A DNA stretch of 64,000 nucleotides from Atrina japonica (GCA_030159075.1 BROG01000367.1:434001-498000); one strand, 5' to 3'; shown: positions 23,996 through 39,064, numbered from the stretch's first letter. Program-made: numbers and translations. Notes: generated from the sequence alone by a model not told the origin.

Positions 23996-26555
23996 CAAAA
24001 GAACTTGGTCAACAAATCAGGAATTAGAACATGACATACCAACTAATTACTTTAGTGAAAAACTGGTGTCTCCATTGCGCTTAATTTAAATTTTTTAAAC
24101 TTTAAAAGTAATATACACTTTAAGAAAAACCAAAACTCTCCTACATTTACATTTGTTAATGTAATCAACCATCTGATAACCATGGAATATAATTCCGCAT
24201 TTCCTCAGTGCTTCTGATATTGTTCTGGAAGTTAATTAAGAAACGGGACATGCTGTTTGATGTGAATATCATTACATATACATGTATTATTATGGCCCTG
24301 TATTTAGGGCGATATGAAGGTTTATTTACCCCAATGCCGAGGGTGAATATGCGTTTTGAGAGTAAACAAATCATGTCGCCATGCAAACACGGTAAATTTC
24401 TTATCACACCAAATTTCAAAGAATCAATATGTTTTTTCTGATGTAATTATTTTTCTGTTTTTTTACACTGAATAACGTCCGCAATTTTCTATTGTTTTAA
24501 TTCCTTCTAAGAACGATAACTCTGAAAAAGGTATTGCCGAGGCGCAAGGCAGGGACACGTGTTTCCGGGGTATATGATGTCTACGGGTATATGGTGTTTT
24601 TCAAACTGGCCATATAATTAATTCAGCTAATCAAAAACGCTAACCTCGTATGATATAAACAGTTCAGGCAGGCCATCTTATGATGAGATTAAACCTGTAA
24701 ATGCTGAAGGATATAGCTGTTCCAGAAATTCGATAAAATCATAAATCATCTAGGGTTCAAGCTAGCTTGATTATGATGAAAAAATTGTTTGTTTATTTGC
24801 GAAAATATTGAAAATTGTACCCATGTTTTATCCTTTATATGCAAGACCTGAACGCCATTACTTTGTTAACGTTGTAGACTATAGTGTAGGAACTTCAGTC
24901 CCACATGTGATCATTGAGCATCACTCAAACATACGGTTATATCATATAATAAATATTGTTGCTTTTCTGAGTAAGAAAACAAAAACCTGCCCAGAACAGT
25001 TAGCAAATACTAAATACAGTTAAAGACATTTTTCCATTAGTTTTTCATTTGTTCTTCAAACAGTACAATTTTATAAACAACTTTCCGTGGTGACTAGAAA
25101 TATAGGGAAATAACATACTAGTGCTAACATCGGTCTAAAAGGTTTTACATGTTTTTCTGAAGATCAAAGACGTGATTTCATTTGAAGTCAAAGTTACAAA
25201 AAGAGTTTTGTTATTTTCAAGTCTTAATCTAGTGTTACAAAATATAACTGTTATACAGAAACATTGCTTATTATCAGTTCTTTACGTTTTATTGGCAAAA
25301 CTACCAAATGGCCTAGACTCATAAACATAGAATAATAGTTAATGATGTATCACAGTTCATTTTTTAAAAAGATAATACAAAAGTTCATGGTTGAGTTAAA
25401 AATGCAGTACAATTATATAAGACGACACGTTTTGCAAAGAGGAAAACTTATAAAAGAAAAACTATCAATAACATATCTTCTCTAGTCAACATTTTTCGCG
25501 CATATAAGAGTTTTGCAAAATAATTTAACATTTAAACAAAACAAACCAAAACTTACCATTATCAACATTTTTTTATCAATTATAGATTGTCCAATTTGGC
25601 TTGTTTAATAATCACCCAGAAATAGCGAAAATACCGAAGAATATCGGGAATAGGAAACTGATGTGCGCGATTATTGATGCGCATGAAAATAGATGATCGG
25701 ATGAATTTGAGAGATGAATTAATATACGCATCGATGGACAATAAACCTGTAGATCTACAAAATAACTGAGAAAACAGAAAGACAGATAAAACATATAGAG
25801 TAAATGTAATAGATTCGATTACGGTACCAAAATTGTTTTATTATTATACTACAGCTGGGCAATTCCAGATAGTTTCATATTAAATCCGAGAAGTGGAAGA
25901 CTAATCCGGATATTTCCATCTTAAAATACGTCGTTCCCATCATCCGGAGCGGTTCATAAAATACAACGCGCTGATTATGTGACTTCTAGGCACTGTTGTC
26001 GCGGTATATACGAAGTAAACCAAAGTAGGGGATGAATAAAAAGAAATAAAAACACAAGTTTGATGTAGTAAATCGGATTCCAGAAAGGAAACAAGCCATA
26101 TAAATATCCTTGGATGGATGGCATTTCATTTGAACCGTTTTCCAATAAAAGTAATGAACCTACGACTGAAGCGTATTTCTATGATACACCGTCCAAGATA
26201 TTTTGAGCTTCTGCCGCATCATATGTTTTGTGGTCGATATTTTGCGGGAAATAGTAGATTGAAAATCTTTTTCTATCAGATTTTAACCTGAAAGTTGCTA
26301 CTCTATCATGAGACGACATTGAACGAGTATATCTGGCATGTGTGAAGTTGTATCTGACACTGATGTGTCAAACCAGTAAGAAAAACTTGGCCAACAACTC
26401 CAAGGAAAATGTTTATGAGTTAAAATATTTATTGAAGGAACCTTTTTTTTTATTCTGAATTTTATTATTTATCAACTGATACGAGGACAACTATATGTAC
26501 CGGCCATTATGTCGAAAATATGCCCAGATTATTGTCACGTGATGGTGAAAGTTAC

Positions 26556-26766
<211 letters not shown>

Positions 26767-27175
26767 CTAGGGATTCCGGAAACGACGTATCGGGGCATTT
26801 AGTCTGAATGCTGCAAATGTCAATTTACGTACAGCGATAATCATGTTGATGCTATTTACGGTCAGTTACGGATATGATAGTCTAGTGCTTAAGGCCTTTT
26901 TATCATGTTCATGTTCAACTCTAAGCCAATTATTCTTCCAGTTAAATACTCTCTTAAAGTTATAATACCAGTATTGATTTTGGTGGAAATTTAGCTTGGT
27001 TTTGAGTCTGATTTAAAAGAGTATAATAATCTAGAACCTGAATCCAAACTGTTTAAACTAATCTGGTCACGACAAACTTAAATGTGTGAAATTTATATCT
27101 CTTTGTGTAAACATTCAGGACCAAGACTTATTAATACTTTGTTTCGTGCATTCTCTTGTGACGTCAGGCTGTTTT

Positions 27176-27330
27176 TGATGGTCTAGTGGTTTAGCTTTTG
27201 ACTCGCAAGTGAAAGGTCATGGGCTCGATCCCCGGTACCGGATCATACCAAAGCCGTTATTGTTTCTTTACGAAGCACCCGACATACAAAATGAAAGTTG
27301 TGGGCTTCTCTGATTCCGGCATCACCAAAT
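27176..27330 (+). mobile_element. second type of tRNA-related element
   Basis: GATGGTCTAGTGGTTTAGC and CATGGGCTCGATCCCCGG resemble tRNA A and B boxes, but the downstream body differs from the SINE family at 15418. It could be a tRNA pseudogene or another SINE family. Confidence 0.5.
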
Positions 27331-28209
27331 TTAATCAGTCCTCGAGCTCAATAGACTTTTCACGAATCTAGAGTAAAACAACACACGAAAAGTATACTGC
27401 ACTACTGTGCTCAAGGTATTTATTCATAAGTGTGACCCAAAGTGTTTTAAGTTTCCTATTCAGTCAGATTAAGAAGTTTTACAAACGACCATAAAGTAAA
27501 AATAAAGTAAAATCTCCGTGAGCCTGGCTATTGTAATGACAGGCGTGGAAAATTTGAGGCACTTCACCTTAATTTGGTGACATCTCCATATGCGTGTACA
27601 TGGAAAAATACTATCTGGTTTGGAATCTGCTAGACAATCGTGTTCTTTGTTTTAAAAGATAGCAAAATAAGCCCTTAGCATAATTCACGTTTTATGACAC
27701 TCATTATTAAGGGAAAAAATATCCAAAATGAGTCAAAATTATTAGACATCAATTTAATTTATCAACCCCTGAAAAAATGGTCTTTTCTCTAAATCAATGA
27801 TTTAGACCAGCCCAAATGTGTCTTTAGGAGTGAGTGAGTTAACCAGTCAAATTATAATGAAAATATAATGAAAAAGATTCGTGTAAACATGGGAAAGCTA
27901 ACAGTAAAATATGAGATACATGATAATGTATTGTAACACTGTTCGTGCGTATGGTCTATATATTCTATGTTATATAGGGTATATAAGACACACTGAAAGC
28001 GCCAGCGTTACAGAAGAAGCGAGAAAATAACGAGAAAAATGACTTGTTATTGGATTGGAAGCAAATACTTGAGAAACTTGTTAATGTATTATTTCTTCGG
28101 TGGCCATTGACAAGACATTCAAATCTACGTTTGCACGTGCTGTATGCAACTGTATCAGTTTAATTAGGTGACCACTTCCTGTCACACACACACATACACA
28201 GAAATATAT

Positions 28210-28530
28210 ATATATAAATCTGGTAAAAAATGGACAAACAAGGACCTCTTGAAATCAAGGGGTGGGATAAAGTAGAGGAGTAATCATTCCCTGTCGACCT
28301 GTCACACCCGCCGTGAGTGCACAGTCAAATTATAATGAAATACTTGAGGAACGAATCTTCGTCATAATTGGTATAGACGTCAACAACCGCCATCGAACAT
28401 GTAACTCAACATTTCATTTAGTGAAACAGAGTAATAGCAAACAAGACTATTATACCGACCGTAAAATTTGCGGTCATCAAATGCGTTTTTCTATATCCCT
28501 GTGTCAATAATTTATCAGTGAGTAGTTTAC
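28210..28530 (+). repeat. family R dispersed repeat, long copy
   Basis: Runs from GGACAAACAAGGACCTCTTG through GTCACACCCGCCGTGAGTGC and TATTATACCGACCGTAAAAT to CAGTGAGTAGTTTACCTCTG. The last blocks recur at 36190-36440, so the two copies together outline the 3' half of the family. Confidence 0.72.
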
Positions 28531-29417
28531 CTCTGTATATGAACTAGTGGTGAGGGCTCGTTTATCAATCACTTTATCATAATTTTTCTTCAAGCATTTA
28601 ATTGCACATCATTCAAAGTAGTTAATCGTCCAAAACAATAGAAAACTTCATAAGATTGATTAATCACATCTCCCATCGCAATTTTCCCTCCCAAATGAAT
28701 CGATATACTGCAAAAAAAAATAATATAAGGATTGTCAACGGATTTGGAAGGAAATTGAAATTATGAATAAAAATACACCATGTATTTCCAATTCATTTAA
28801 ATATCGGTCAACTCTTTTTATGTTATTTGTCTTGGCATTTAAAAAACCTCTCTTAGGTTAAAAAAAAAGTTTGCATGAGAATACACGAGATTTAAACCAT
28901 GCGTTTTCTGCTGCGTTGATGACACACAGTAAAGCAGTATAAACTGGTGAGAATTCTTGACGGGATGTAAAACTACATAAAACGGAAATTAGAAGTTCTT
29001 TTTGGTTGATATATAAAAGTTCTTACACCATTTGAAAGTTGTTCTCTAACATAATTTCAGAAAATTTGTATCACTGTTATTCAGCATACATTAAAAATGC
29101 AGCATTTCAGCGTAAAATGCACGTGGTAAAAAAAATAACATCTTACTTTGGTGTGTTGAGTAGTTCAAGTTCATGTTTATATACGACTGTAAAGTCGAAC
29201 ATAACTAGTCACGCGCTGCATTCTCATTAGGCCTAGATTGGGATGAGAAGACTTAGAAGCGTCATATATTGTATTGTGACGTCATATCGCGCCGGTAAAG
29301 TCAATATCCAAAGAGTTGAAAATGGAATCATTCCCCGTGAAAATGAAGTAAAATTCCTTGAACCATGAGATGTGGCACCTACTACATTGATTTCCATCCT
29401 GAAAATACCGTTTAATA

Positions 29418-29523
<106 letters not shown>

Positions 29524-30157
29524 TGTATACCTTGAAATTTTCATTCCCGTTCAATTTTCGATATTTTTGCCCGTAGATGAGAGAGAAATTTCCCAGCTGT
29601 ATCATTGAAGCGCGGCAATACATTTGATCAATTAGACTATGGTGATTAAGGGCGAATTTAAGTAGGGGTCAGTAGGTTTTCTGTCGTAAAAGGGCGAAAA
29701 TAACCACGGGCCAAAATTTCGAGGTATACAGAAATTTGTTTTAAAGTCAACGTTGTTAAGGTCCATTCATCAGCTATACACCATGATCACAAGTTCACGC
29801 GAAAATAAAATTCAGCTCTTATTACGAACACGTCATTTTGCTGGTAGATAGGTGAAAATATAACACGTTCATACATCTTTACATACCTTTGATTAGAAGA
29901 TAGACATTGTACACAGGTTATTCATATGTGTGTCGTTATATCACGCTGATGCTGTTGTAATATGTTTCAGCCACTAACATTCTTTTGTATATCACTCTTA
30001 CATCAGTAAACGTCTAGAACTCTCTTACCTCTGACATGATTAGAGTTTTAGCACAGATTTTTGTATCACTGTTTTTACTTATTTTAGCTGCTTTTAACCA
30101 TGTTATCTTCTTAATTGAAAATGTCAATATTTATCAAAGCATTGCTAAAACTATATA

Positions 30158-30159
<2 letters not shown>

Positions 30160-30229
<70 letters not shown>
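30160..30229. repeat. (CT)n microsatellite
   Basis: About 70 bp of CT dinucleotides. Confidence 0.95.
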
Positions 30230-30232
<3 letters not shown>

Positions 30233-33200
30233 CGTATTCAGTTAGTCTGCAGACAATACAGAAAACAGAGCATAAACTGTATGTGTGACTGATTAGGGAT
30301 CTTTAGATTGATGGGACAAAATTGAACTATATCTATATGGTCTTGCGAAAGACATTCGGTAAATTTATATCGTAATCCCTTCCCCAAACAACACATTTGC
30401 TCTATGTATTAAGTAAAAATATCAGAAATTCCTATTATTCATCGTTCTAAATTACATACACGTCAAAGAATGTAAGGCATAATATGTTTTTAATAAGTTG
30501 CTATTTTAGTGGTTTATTCAAGTTGTGCGCATGTGCGGTTAAATTGACCTGGCTAAATGAACATGATTACTCGGTAGCCAAACTAATTATTTAACACCTT
30601 CTTTCTAAAAGAATATCAAAGGTCTAGACAGATATACACACACTACATAATATATACGAACTGTCCAGTGAAGTTGATCAAGATAATGGTTTTATTGACT
30701 GTTCTGCTTTTGATAATGGTCGTTTAATTGATTAGAAACTGTTCTAAAATGCTTAGTGTCCTCAGCATCTGTTTCCTGTTAAAGGTACACACACACACGT
30801 GTTGTTAATCTGTAGAAAAATGTGTCTCTGTTTTTCACGTCAGCCGTTTTCAGATCACCGAACAACTTTCTGAAAATTGTTTAGTGTTAGAGGATATCTC
30901 GCAAGATGATAAAATGACGGTAATCGGTAATAGTTGCTAGCCAGATAAATCAACTATGGAATTAAAGAGAAAAACGTTAATGATTATTCATACACACTGT
31001 TGTTATAATATATACTTGATTTTTAGAATCTTTTTTAAACATTTAATTTTTATTTTTGATACATTTTATATAATTTTTATTTTTTATTATTACAATATAT
31101 CATAAAGTTATAAATTGTTATTATCTTTCAAGAGGCGTAGAGGGAATGTTATGTTTTATACTGTGTCGCAAGAACTAAAGAGTTTAGTTTTCATATTTAT
31201 GTGGTGTCTCACCGGCCTCTTGTTTATTTTTATTATTTGTATCCGACGCACATTCATACATGACAAATTTTCATGCCAAATTTACATGCTATGTGTGGTT
31301 AAGATTTGCGTCATCAACATTTAGGTTTATGCCTTTTTTGTAAAGAGTAGAACACGGATTCTCATTGCTGATAACTTGTTCAAAATATTTACGCCAGGAT
31401 ACCTGTGTCAAGTTATATTTCCATGGCTGAATGTAATCCGTTGTTTAGTTTGGTGCTTTTTTAATTTAACGACCTCGAGTGCGTGATAAACTGTTACATG
31501 GAAGTTAAAAAAATAAGAAGCGAATTACAGGCCATTAGGTGATAATGTCACCGTATCAATTATAGGCTAATTTATATGTACCAATCTTTTGATTAGGCTA
31601 ACCCGTAGAACAAAAGTGAATACGAAAAGAACAAAATATTTCTTTCTCATCTCTTCCTTATTTAGTTGTATTTTTTTATTCCAGTACTGTATTGTATTGT
31701 CTATTAAATGCTTAGACAGTTGTATAATTTGTGTGAAACACTTGAATGTATGATTTTTTCCATGGTTCGAGCCACAAGAACTAACGCCAGTAGAGTTTAG
31801 AGTTGTATCTCATCTCGAGTATACGCCCTCTCGCGTTATGTTTCTTTGTTTGCACTTTTATGTCACGCTACTACTAGTTCACTCATATCAGCAAGTTTAG
31901 GTGAATGTCACAAATGTGGACCCTTGCTATGGATTTATGCCAAGAACACTGAAGGCACTGTCATGAAATATGACTTCAGTTTCAAGCACAACAGTCAGTA
32001 TCTTCTTTAAAATCTGGTATTGGGAATTGAAGAGAAACAATACAAATTCATTACGTAATGGTATGATCGTAGATTAGGTGTTTCTATCCCTGGTTAGTTT
32101 TAGAACTAATTGTAAGAGAGATTGTAGAAACTGATTACAATTGTTTATGTTTATTTTTCTGCTGATAGGAAGTCCGAGCTTGCACTACAGCATATTTGTA
32201 AGCAAATACCATCTTCCGTGAAAAATATTTCTTCTTTGATATAAACATTTTCTACACAGAATTTAAGTTAGAGTAATATCTCTGAGCAATTTGGATTATC
32301 AAAGCATTTGTTACTACAAATGATTAATGAGATATTAACAAGAGTTATTCGATTATATTATTTGATGCATTCGAAATATCACGTGATCAATAACGGCTAT
32401 CACATCTTGTAATTCTTATGAACAGCAAACTGTCATGACTCAAACATTTAAACCTAATTTCTGAAAATGTATTTTTGTCTCAATTATACTGGATGTTATC
32501 AAAAAGGAGAATAGTTGTTTTGTCAGCGTATAGAACTATTAATATGTATCAAAATTTATCTGTAAATCGTTGCGCATCCGGTTATCTTTGACTAATAAAA
32601 GTGGCGAAACCCTTTACAAATATATTGTTTTTCGTAATTTAATAAATAGAGAATATCACTGTATCGTTGTTTAGTATTCCGATACATTTATCTTTTGTTC
32701 TTTTGTGATTGTCTGGGAGATGTGTCTGTCCGTTCTGATTTTCTTTAGTACGCTAAATTATTGGTGATTTTCCGTTTTCATTTTTCCTCTTGCCAAATTG
32801 CTGCGTTCCTTTTGATGAAAGGAAAAAGAAGTTTTCAATGGTATATCATAGTCGCTGGCTGTAGAAATAAATTGAAGAAGAATCTCGATATACAGCAATT
32901 CTTTGTGTCTGCGGATAATTCTGGACTCATACAGTCAAATTAGTTCAGTACAACAACCAGAGGAATTTCAGTAATTTGATTAAAGCACAGTAAATGAATG
33001 CTCCCCTTGCTGTTCACTAAGTACTTAATTTGTACTGTATCATTCCAAACATTTAAATATTTCAATTATGACATCAAAAACAGACATCAAACGATTAGGA
33101 AACGTTCTATTCTAGGACGAACAAAATTTGATAATCAAAGAAATTGAATATGTGCAAAAGATATTTCAATTTTACATATCCAAAACGAAAACAATGTAGC

Positions 33201-33275
33201 TGATGACGTTTTATGATGATTAACAAAATATTGCATGGATGTAAAAAGTTGGATTAAAATTCCATAAATGAGTAA

Positions 33276-33500
33276 GGCCTCCGTGGCCCGAGGGGATATA
33301 TCATTGCTCTTTGAATCAAAATTATCTCACCTCTTGTCAGCTTTGGTTCGACTCCTGGTAAAACCTAAGCTGATTTTTACATGCGGATGACCTTTGATCT
33401 TTTCCTCGGTATATTGTAACTGGTGTCCCCATTAAAAACTGTTCTTAACTGTAAAACTGAAAAATGGTAATTGTGACACAGCGAAACACAATTAAATCGA
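33276..33500 (+). mobile_element. tRNA-derived SINE, diverged
   Basis: GCCTCCGTGGCCCGAGGGG, GGTTCGACTCCTGGTAAAAC and AACTGAAAAATGGTAATTGT are present in the family order. Part of the body is lost. Confidence 0.68.
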
Positions 33501-33699
33501 AATAAGTATAAACAAGCAATTCTTAAACGCAGTTCTTAAATATAATTTTTTGTATGACACGAAAAACAAAAGTGAGGCGATCTAATGCGGTCAGTTTTAG
33601 GATCAAATCATGTTTCGTTTTGTTCCCTTTTCGATTTTCGTTTAAATTAAATTTTGTTCATTATTTCCGAAATTTGTAATTGGCTTGATAATTGCAAAA

Positions 33700-33840
33700 A
33701 AGGAGATTTTATTGCTCACTTATTTCATTTGAATTTGACTGTAGACTCGCGGTCAACATGTTATGGACTCCTCCATGAAACCTGATCCCACCTCTGGATT
33801 TCCAGTGGTCCGTGTTTGTCCAATATTCACCCGATTTGTA
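33700..33840 (-). repeat. family R fragment (minus)
   Basis: In reverse orientation it contains CCACCTCTGGATTTCCAGTG, GGACTCCTCCATGAAACCTG and GACTGTAGACTCGCGGTCAA. Confidence 0.65.
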
Positions 33841-34494
33841 TATGTATCATCCTGACGATTACGGCTCGTAAATTTCTAGAACAATTAATGTTTTTCGTCC
33901 AAGAAAATATGAATTATATATGTTGAAAAATCACTTTATGATATAAACCACATGTAGGAGTCGCTCTGCAATTAGTCTTTGCGTACATCTATATTATGTC
34001 ATCTAATGCAATACCGCAAGCATATCAAGTAACCAATTTCATTTTCTCTCTTGTCAGTTGTACTTTTGAGAGAGAAATTATCTCGCAGTTTGCAAGATAA
34101 TCACTTTGGCACATTTATTGTTCCTTTGTGACTTTATCCTTGGATCTTATCCCGATATACTTTTTTTTCAATAACAATGTTCATAGATAACTCAAGCGCG
34201 TTCGAAAAGATTACGTTATGTGCATTGACTTAATCTTATTAATCATTCGGAAAATCTTTAGAATTGTTTATTTTAGCCAAAACCTTTTGTGGAAAGTAAA
34301 TTTATTAGTGCAATAAAAAGAACATCTATATTGTTAGATAGGTATTGTAGTACAATCACTTTGCAAAAGCAATACTTCTCAATTTATGCTAAGTAAAAAG
34401 GTGAAGAAATTAAATAAATATGTAGGAGATGTTTGATCCCTCATTTAAACAATGCAGAAATCATTGTTAAAATTTAAGAAATACAAATCTGCGT

Positions 34495-34690
34495 CCAAAA
34501 AAAAAAAATAAATAAATAATAATAAAAAAACCAAACATAAAATCAAAAGCAAAAATAAAAAAAAAAACCAAAAAAAAAAAAAAACATAAACAAAAAAACA
34601 AAAAAACACCAAAAAAAAAAACCAAAAAAAACCCCCAAAAACAAAAAAATCAACAAAAGACAATGTAAAACAAAACAACAAATAACAATA
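34495..34690. repeat. A-rich low-complexity tract
   Basis: About 200 bp of A with scattered C and T. The minus-strand Phe-rich open frame over it is an artefact. Confidence 0.9.
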
Positions 34691-35149
34691 GGAACATTTT
34701 GTTCTATTGCTTAATTGTTCACGATTTGTTTTTACCTCTATTTAGCCCTTTTCTTGGTAGTTATTACAACCAGATTTCATCCCAGCTATTAAAAACTTGT
34801 CTCTATTGACAAGCAAATGCACGAATATTGTACAAAGTCCGAAACTTTAACATAATGAGTTGATATTTAAGCTCAACAATTACCCCATCTTTTTTATCAT
34901 ATAGTTGTTTGTATAATACTCATAAAATGAATAGATACTGAACATATGTTTGGATATATTCATGTGAACAATAATTACAATTTATGAATATACAACAATG
35001 TCTACTTGCAGCATACAGTTTGTGTGTTTTCATGTCAAAAACATTTTTAAAAAAAACATGTGATGCGCTTGAAAACTCACTAATTGAATACTGAAACCAA
35101 ATTCAAAACAAATATATTGTATGTGAATATATATAAAATATATATACAG

Positions 35150-36440
35150 ATATCAAAGTATAAATCTTTAGAATTTCCAGAATAACATATGCAAGTATGG
35201 TGAATATTGAATAATCACAGACCTCAGGAAATCCCGAGGTGGGATCAGGTGTCATATGATTTCAGTAGGATTTGTGTATCAATGGTTACTTGTATAACAG
35301 ACCTCTAAACATTGCAGGATGGCATGCCAGAATCACATTAATGAAGTAAATCTAGTGTAAATCGGTTAAACCTAGTTATTTTTTTTTTAATTTAAACCTA
35401 GTTTTCCTTATTAACTCACACTATCCCGACAAAAATTATGTTTAATGGATTAAACCTGGATTTAACTGCAACAATATAATATATGCGTGTATAATCATGA
35501 TGTTGGTGGAGTTAAACCTAGTTTTCATTTGTAAGGCACATTACTATAATTGTTTATTAGGGTTTAATACGAATTCTGGAAATCCTACATACACACGTAG
35601 CTCACTTTCAAAGGATGAGATCCTTCAAAATCACGTGTCCGTATTACGCTCATTTGATATACCTACAACGGATACAGATTTCGAGCTACCACATTTATAT
35701 TGGATACCTAAACTTCATAAAACCCCATATAAGCAAAGATACATAGCAGGATCCAGCAAATGTTCTACCAAACCTTTATCTTTACGCCTTAACAAGATAT
35801 TGACAGCCGTTAAGGAGAAACTTCAACAGTACTGTACAGTTGCTTATTCCAGAAGCGGTGTAAATCAGATGTGGATACTTAAAAATTCTAAACAGCTTTT
35901 AGAAAATTTGAAGGCACACAATTTTTCTCGAATTCACAGTGTCAAAACCTATGACTTCTCTACTCTTTACACTACTATTCAACATAAAAAATTAAAAGAA
36001 AGACTTTTCAGCATCATGGACAACTGTTTTTTCACTAAAGGTGGAACCCGAAAATTTAAATATCTAGTGATTGGCTATCAGGATACTTATTTCGTCAAAC
36101 ACCACTCCGATTCTACACATAAATATACTGAAGTTGATATAAAAAACAAGATGGAATTTCTAATAGACAATATATTTGTAATGTTCGGAGACGTGGTCAC
36201 ACACGCCGTGAGTCCACAGTCAAGTCCAATGAAATACGTGAGAAGTGAATCCTCGTCACAATTGGAACAGACGTCTCAATAACCGCCAACGAAAAGGCAA
36301 CTCAACATTTCACTTAGTGAAACAGAGTAATCGCAAACAAGACTATTATACCGACCGTGAAATTTGCGAAACGTTGACATTAAACGCGGTTTTCGATATC
36401 CTGTGTCAATAATTTGTCAGTGAGTAGTTTACCTCTGTAT
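35150..36440 (+). repeat. family R copy interrupted by a Penelope-like fragment
   Basis: The 5' part of family R (to GGGATCAGGTGTCAT near 35250) and its 3' part (from GTCACACACGCCGTGAGTCC near 36195) are in the same orientation. They are separated by about 940 bp that include RT coding sequence. Other copies have only about 30-40 bp between these landmarks. Confidence 0.6.
35566..36195 (+). pseudogene. Penelope-like element reverse transcriptase fragment
   Basis: About 210 residues in one open frame. Family-typical words are LYWIPKLHKTPYKQRYIAG near the start and KTYDFSTLYTTIQHKKLK, which is the motif A region with its Asp. The frame stops matching after FVMFGD at about 36193 and runs into family R sequence. 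The later catalytic Asp pair and any GIY-YIG endonuclease are therefore missing. The open frame starts at 35497, but its first 23 codons do not look like RT. It is a dead 5'- and 3'-truncated copy. Assignment to Penelope-like rather than LINE RT rests on these motif words. Confidence 0.78.
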
Positions 36441-37375
36441 ATGAAATCTTCATATGTTGTACACGCCCTGGCAAATCGGATCATTTATGAAATATAAACT
36501 CCATATGCAGGTGACTGAGGGATATTACTACTTAAATGTGGAAAATTTACGATGGGAAAGCCGAAGTCGTCGCGTTTTTGCGAGCCATACTGTAGCCATT
36601 CTGCAAATCAACTAGATTCCTGCTGAAACAACCATTATAGTTTATTACCACGTCCAACTGATTGCAATGTATAAACGTACCAACAAAGATGATAAACAAC
36701 TTCAATCTATATACTCTGTCAGTGAGAACCATCATTATATTAATTCGGTAAAGACATATTTCTGATTTATTCATTTTCAGGATGTCTACTTGCTGTGGAC
36801 GCTATGCCAAGCTAGTTGTCATTATTTACTATGGCGATATAAACTATTTACATCGGCTCCTGCATATAATACATGTATAATCTGTAATATAAAGTTATGA
36901 ATTAGAAAATTAAACGTTTATTACATATTCTGCAATAAGGGAGACATGTTAGAGTCAGTAACACATTAGGTGACTGTATAATACTTTTCTGTTTCTTGAC
37001 GTGTCTCGTCTTATCGTTGGTATATGTACGAGTAACATGAATAATGTATTGTTATATGAATGTATCATTACCGCTCAGTCACTCAGTTTGTTAGAGCTTT
37101 TTTGTGGTAAGCTGGAGTTCCTTTGACCGTTACCCTATACAGGTCGTACCTAAGACATCTTTGAAAATGACAGTGGCTTGCTCAGTATTAGAATTAAAAG
37201 TCACAGGTCTTTCAGATACGACTTAAACGAAGTACAGTGTCCATGACATGGCATCTTTTAAATTATCACTGTACCAACATAGCATTAGTCAAAACAGGCG
37301 ACAATTCACACAAAATTTGACTAACTTTTGGTCAACAATGAAACTATGTATATATATATATATTATACTTTGTAC

Positions 37376-37610
37376 TCAGTTGCCTCCATGGCGAATGGTA
37401 AGAGCATCGCGATAAAAACCATGGGGTCTTTGACCTCTAGTCGAGTTCGCGACCTGCTGGAGTCTAAGCTGGTTTTTGTGAGAAAGTTTTTCTTGCGGAA
37501 GACTAGTGGTCTCTTCCCGGGTACATTGTAACCGGGTTTCTCCTCTGCCATGAAAACCTGTCCGCCACCATTTAACTGAAAAAATATGTTGTGTTGTGGC
37601 GTAAATTAGA
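37376..37610 (+). mobile_element. tRNA-derived SINE
   Basis: GCCTCCATGGCGAATGGTAA, the GTCTTTGACCTCTAGTCGAG area, GACTAGTGGTCTCTTCCCGG, TGTAACCGGGTTTCTCC and TATGTTGTGTTGTGGCGTAA follow the family order. Confidence 0.75.
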
Positions 37611-39033
37611 CATCAAATTCAATACTTTTTATTCACAATGGTAATTATTGTAGGTTTATTTCACCTTCCTTTATTTAAGGATTGTTTTTCATTTTTTTGA
37701 AAATCATTGAGTATAAATGCAATGGATCATGGAAAAAAATAGTTCTGTGCAGCACGAAATTCATTCTATGTAATTGGTTTTGCGGTGGGTGTTTTTCATA
37801 TGACGTAATAGCTAAACAGTTGTGTGAGACGAGAATTAGTTCCCCTTTTATGTCCAAAAAAAACCTAAATGGAATTAAAGTTTATTTTCTTATTTTCATA
37901 TCATTTTGAAAGAAACTAGTGATATGGATAATTTGCATACGTGTCACATTTGTTTTGAGGTTATTTTAAAATATCCGACTGCTTGGTACCGGAACTTCGG
38001 TAAGATTAAATGTGTCAAAAGAGAATTGAAAATGCAAATGGTTGCTATGCTGTATTTACAACGAATTTGCGTATGAATACTGATATATTAATAATGGGAT
38101 ATACCATGATAGAAAGTTTGAGTGTGGCTTATGAGAAGGGAGACAGCTAATATTCATTCATGACAACTGAAAGTATCCATTTTATTTGACATTTTTACCA
38201 ATCAGCTGGGAACCATGATGACTGATTCGTACGTACCTTGCGTACGTATTTCACACGGCCTGATTTCACACAATGCGAGCGACGAATTGTTTCTGATAGG
38301 AATATCCGGTGAAGGCAAACTAATCGACCTGTTTATTAGAGATGCTTGACAAAGTTACTCTAGGCCTAACTCTCTTTTTCTGTTGTAACTACGAAGCGAA
38401 CATTTCTGTGGTCTGTGGTTTTGGTCATAACATGACCTAGATATATCGCGATGTGGCCCTGTAGACTGTACAGTGTGCTACAGATGTAGTCTCGTGTTTC
38501 CGATTTCTTTCTGTGATTTTTATTTCTTTTGTGGTAGGCCTATTGTATGACTTTTAAGATTAAATATATAACAAATAAACATGTGATATTCTATTCTTTA
38601 TTGATTTGTTCATGTATTCTTACGCTGAAAAGTAAAGCGGTTAATACTCGGGTCACATGACTGCAAATACGGAATATACAATATATCGCTCTATTTACTT
38701 GCAATGAAGGGAATGTAAATATTTACATTTTCAACAAAAACGATTATGCCAAACACATTTAACTTAGCTAGAATTCGAACAACACTGATTTTTCTTCAAC
38801 TGTCACAGAAATACATAAAAGACATACGCAATTTTTCAGCAATGGTTGCACCTAGTAAAAGATTTAAAATATTCGATAAATACATGTAGTTACAATGTTA
38901 ATCCCCCTAAAATATAACAACGACAAAAAAAAAAGAAAAGAAAAAACCGAAGAACTGATATGACTAAGATATGCTTCCATATTTACAGAAGCATTTTTGT
39001 ATGACTTTTTAATTGTGTTTCTTTTTATTTTAG

Positions 39034-39064
39034 GCAAACAATTTATCCGATGAAACATTAAAAG
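39034..39064 (+). CDS. calmodulin-like protein, exon 2
   Basis: Acceptor TTTATTTTAG precedes GCAAAC and donor GTATGT follows AAAG. The 31 bases encode ANNLSDETLK plus one base, which aligns with the N-terminal helix of calmodulin (ADQLTEEQIA). The exon starts in phase 0, as expected if the preceding exon ends with the ATG. The phase-1 end matches the start of exon 3 (G + AA gives Glu). The certain exons plus an initiator Met total about 149 residues, the usual calmodulin length. Confidence 0.75.

Noticed and set aside
34445..34681. A Phe-rich membrane protein (minus)
   Set aside because: It is the translation of an A-rich low-complexity tract.
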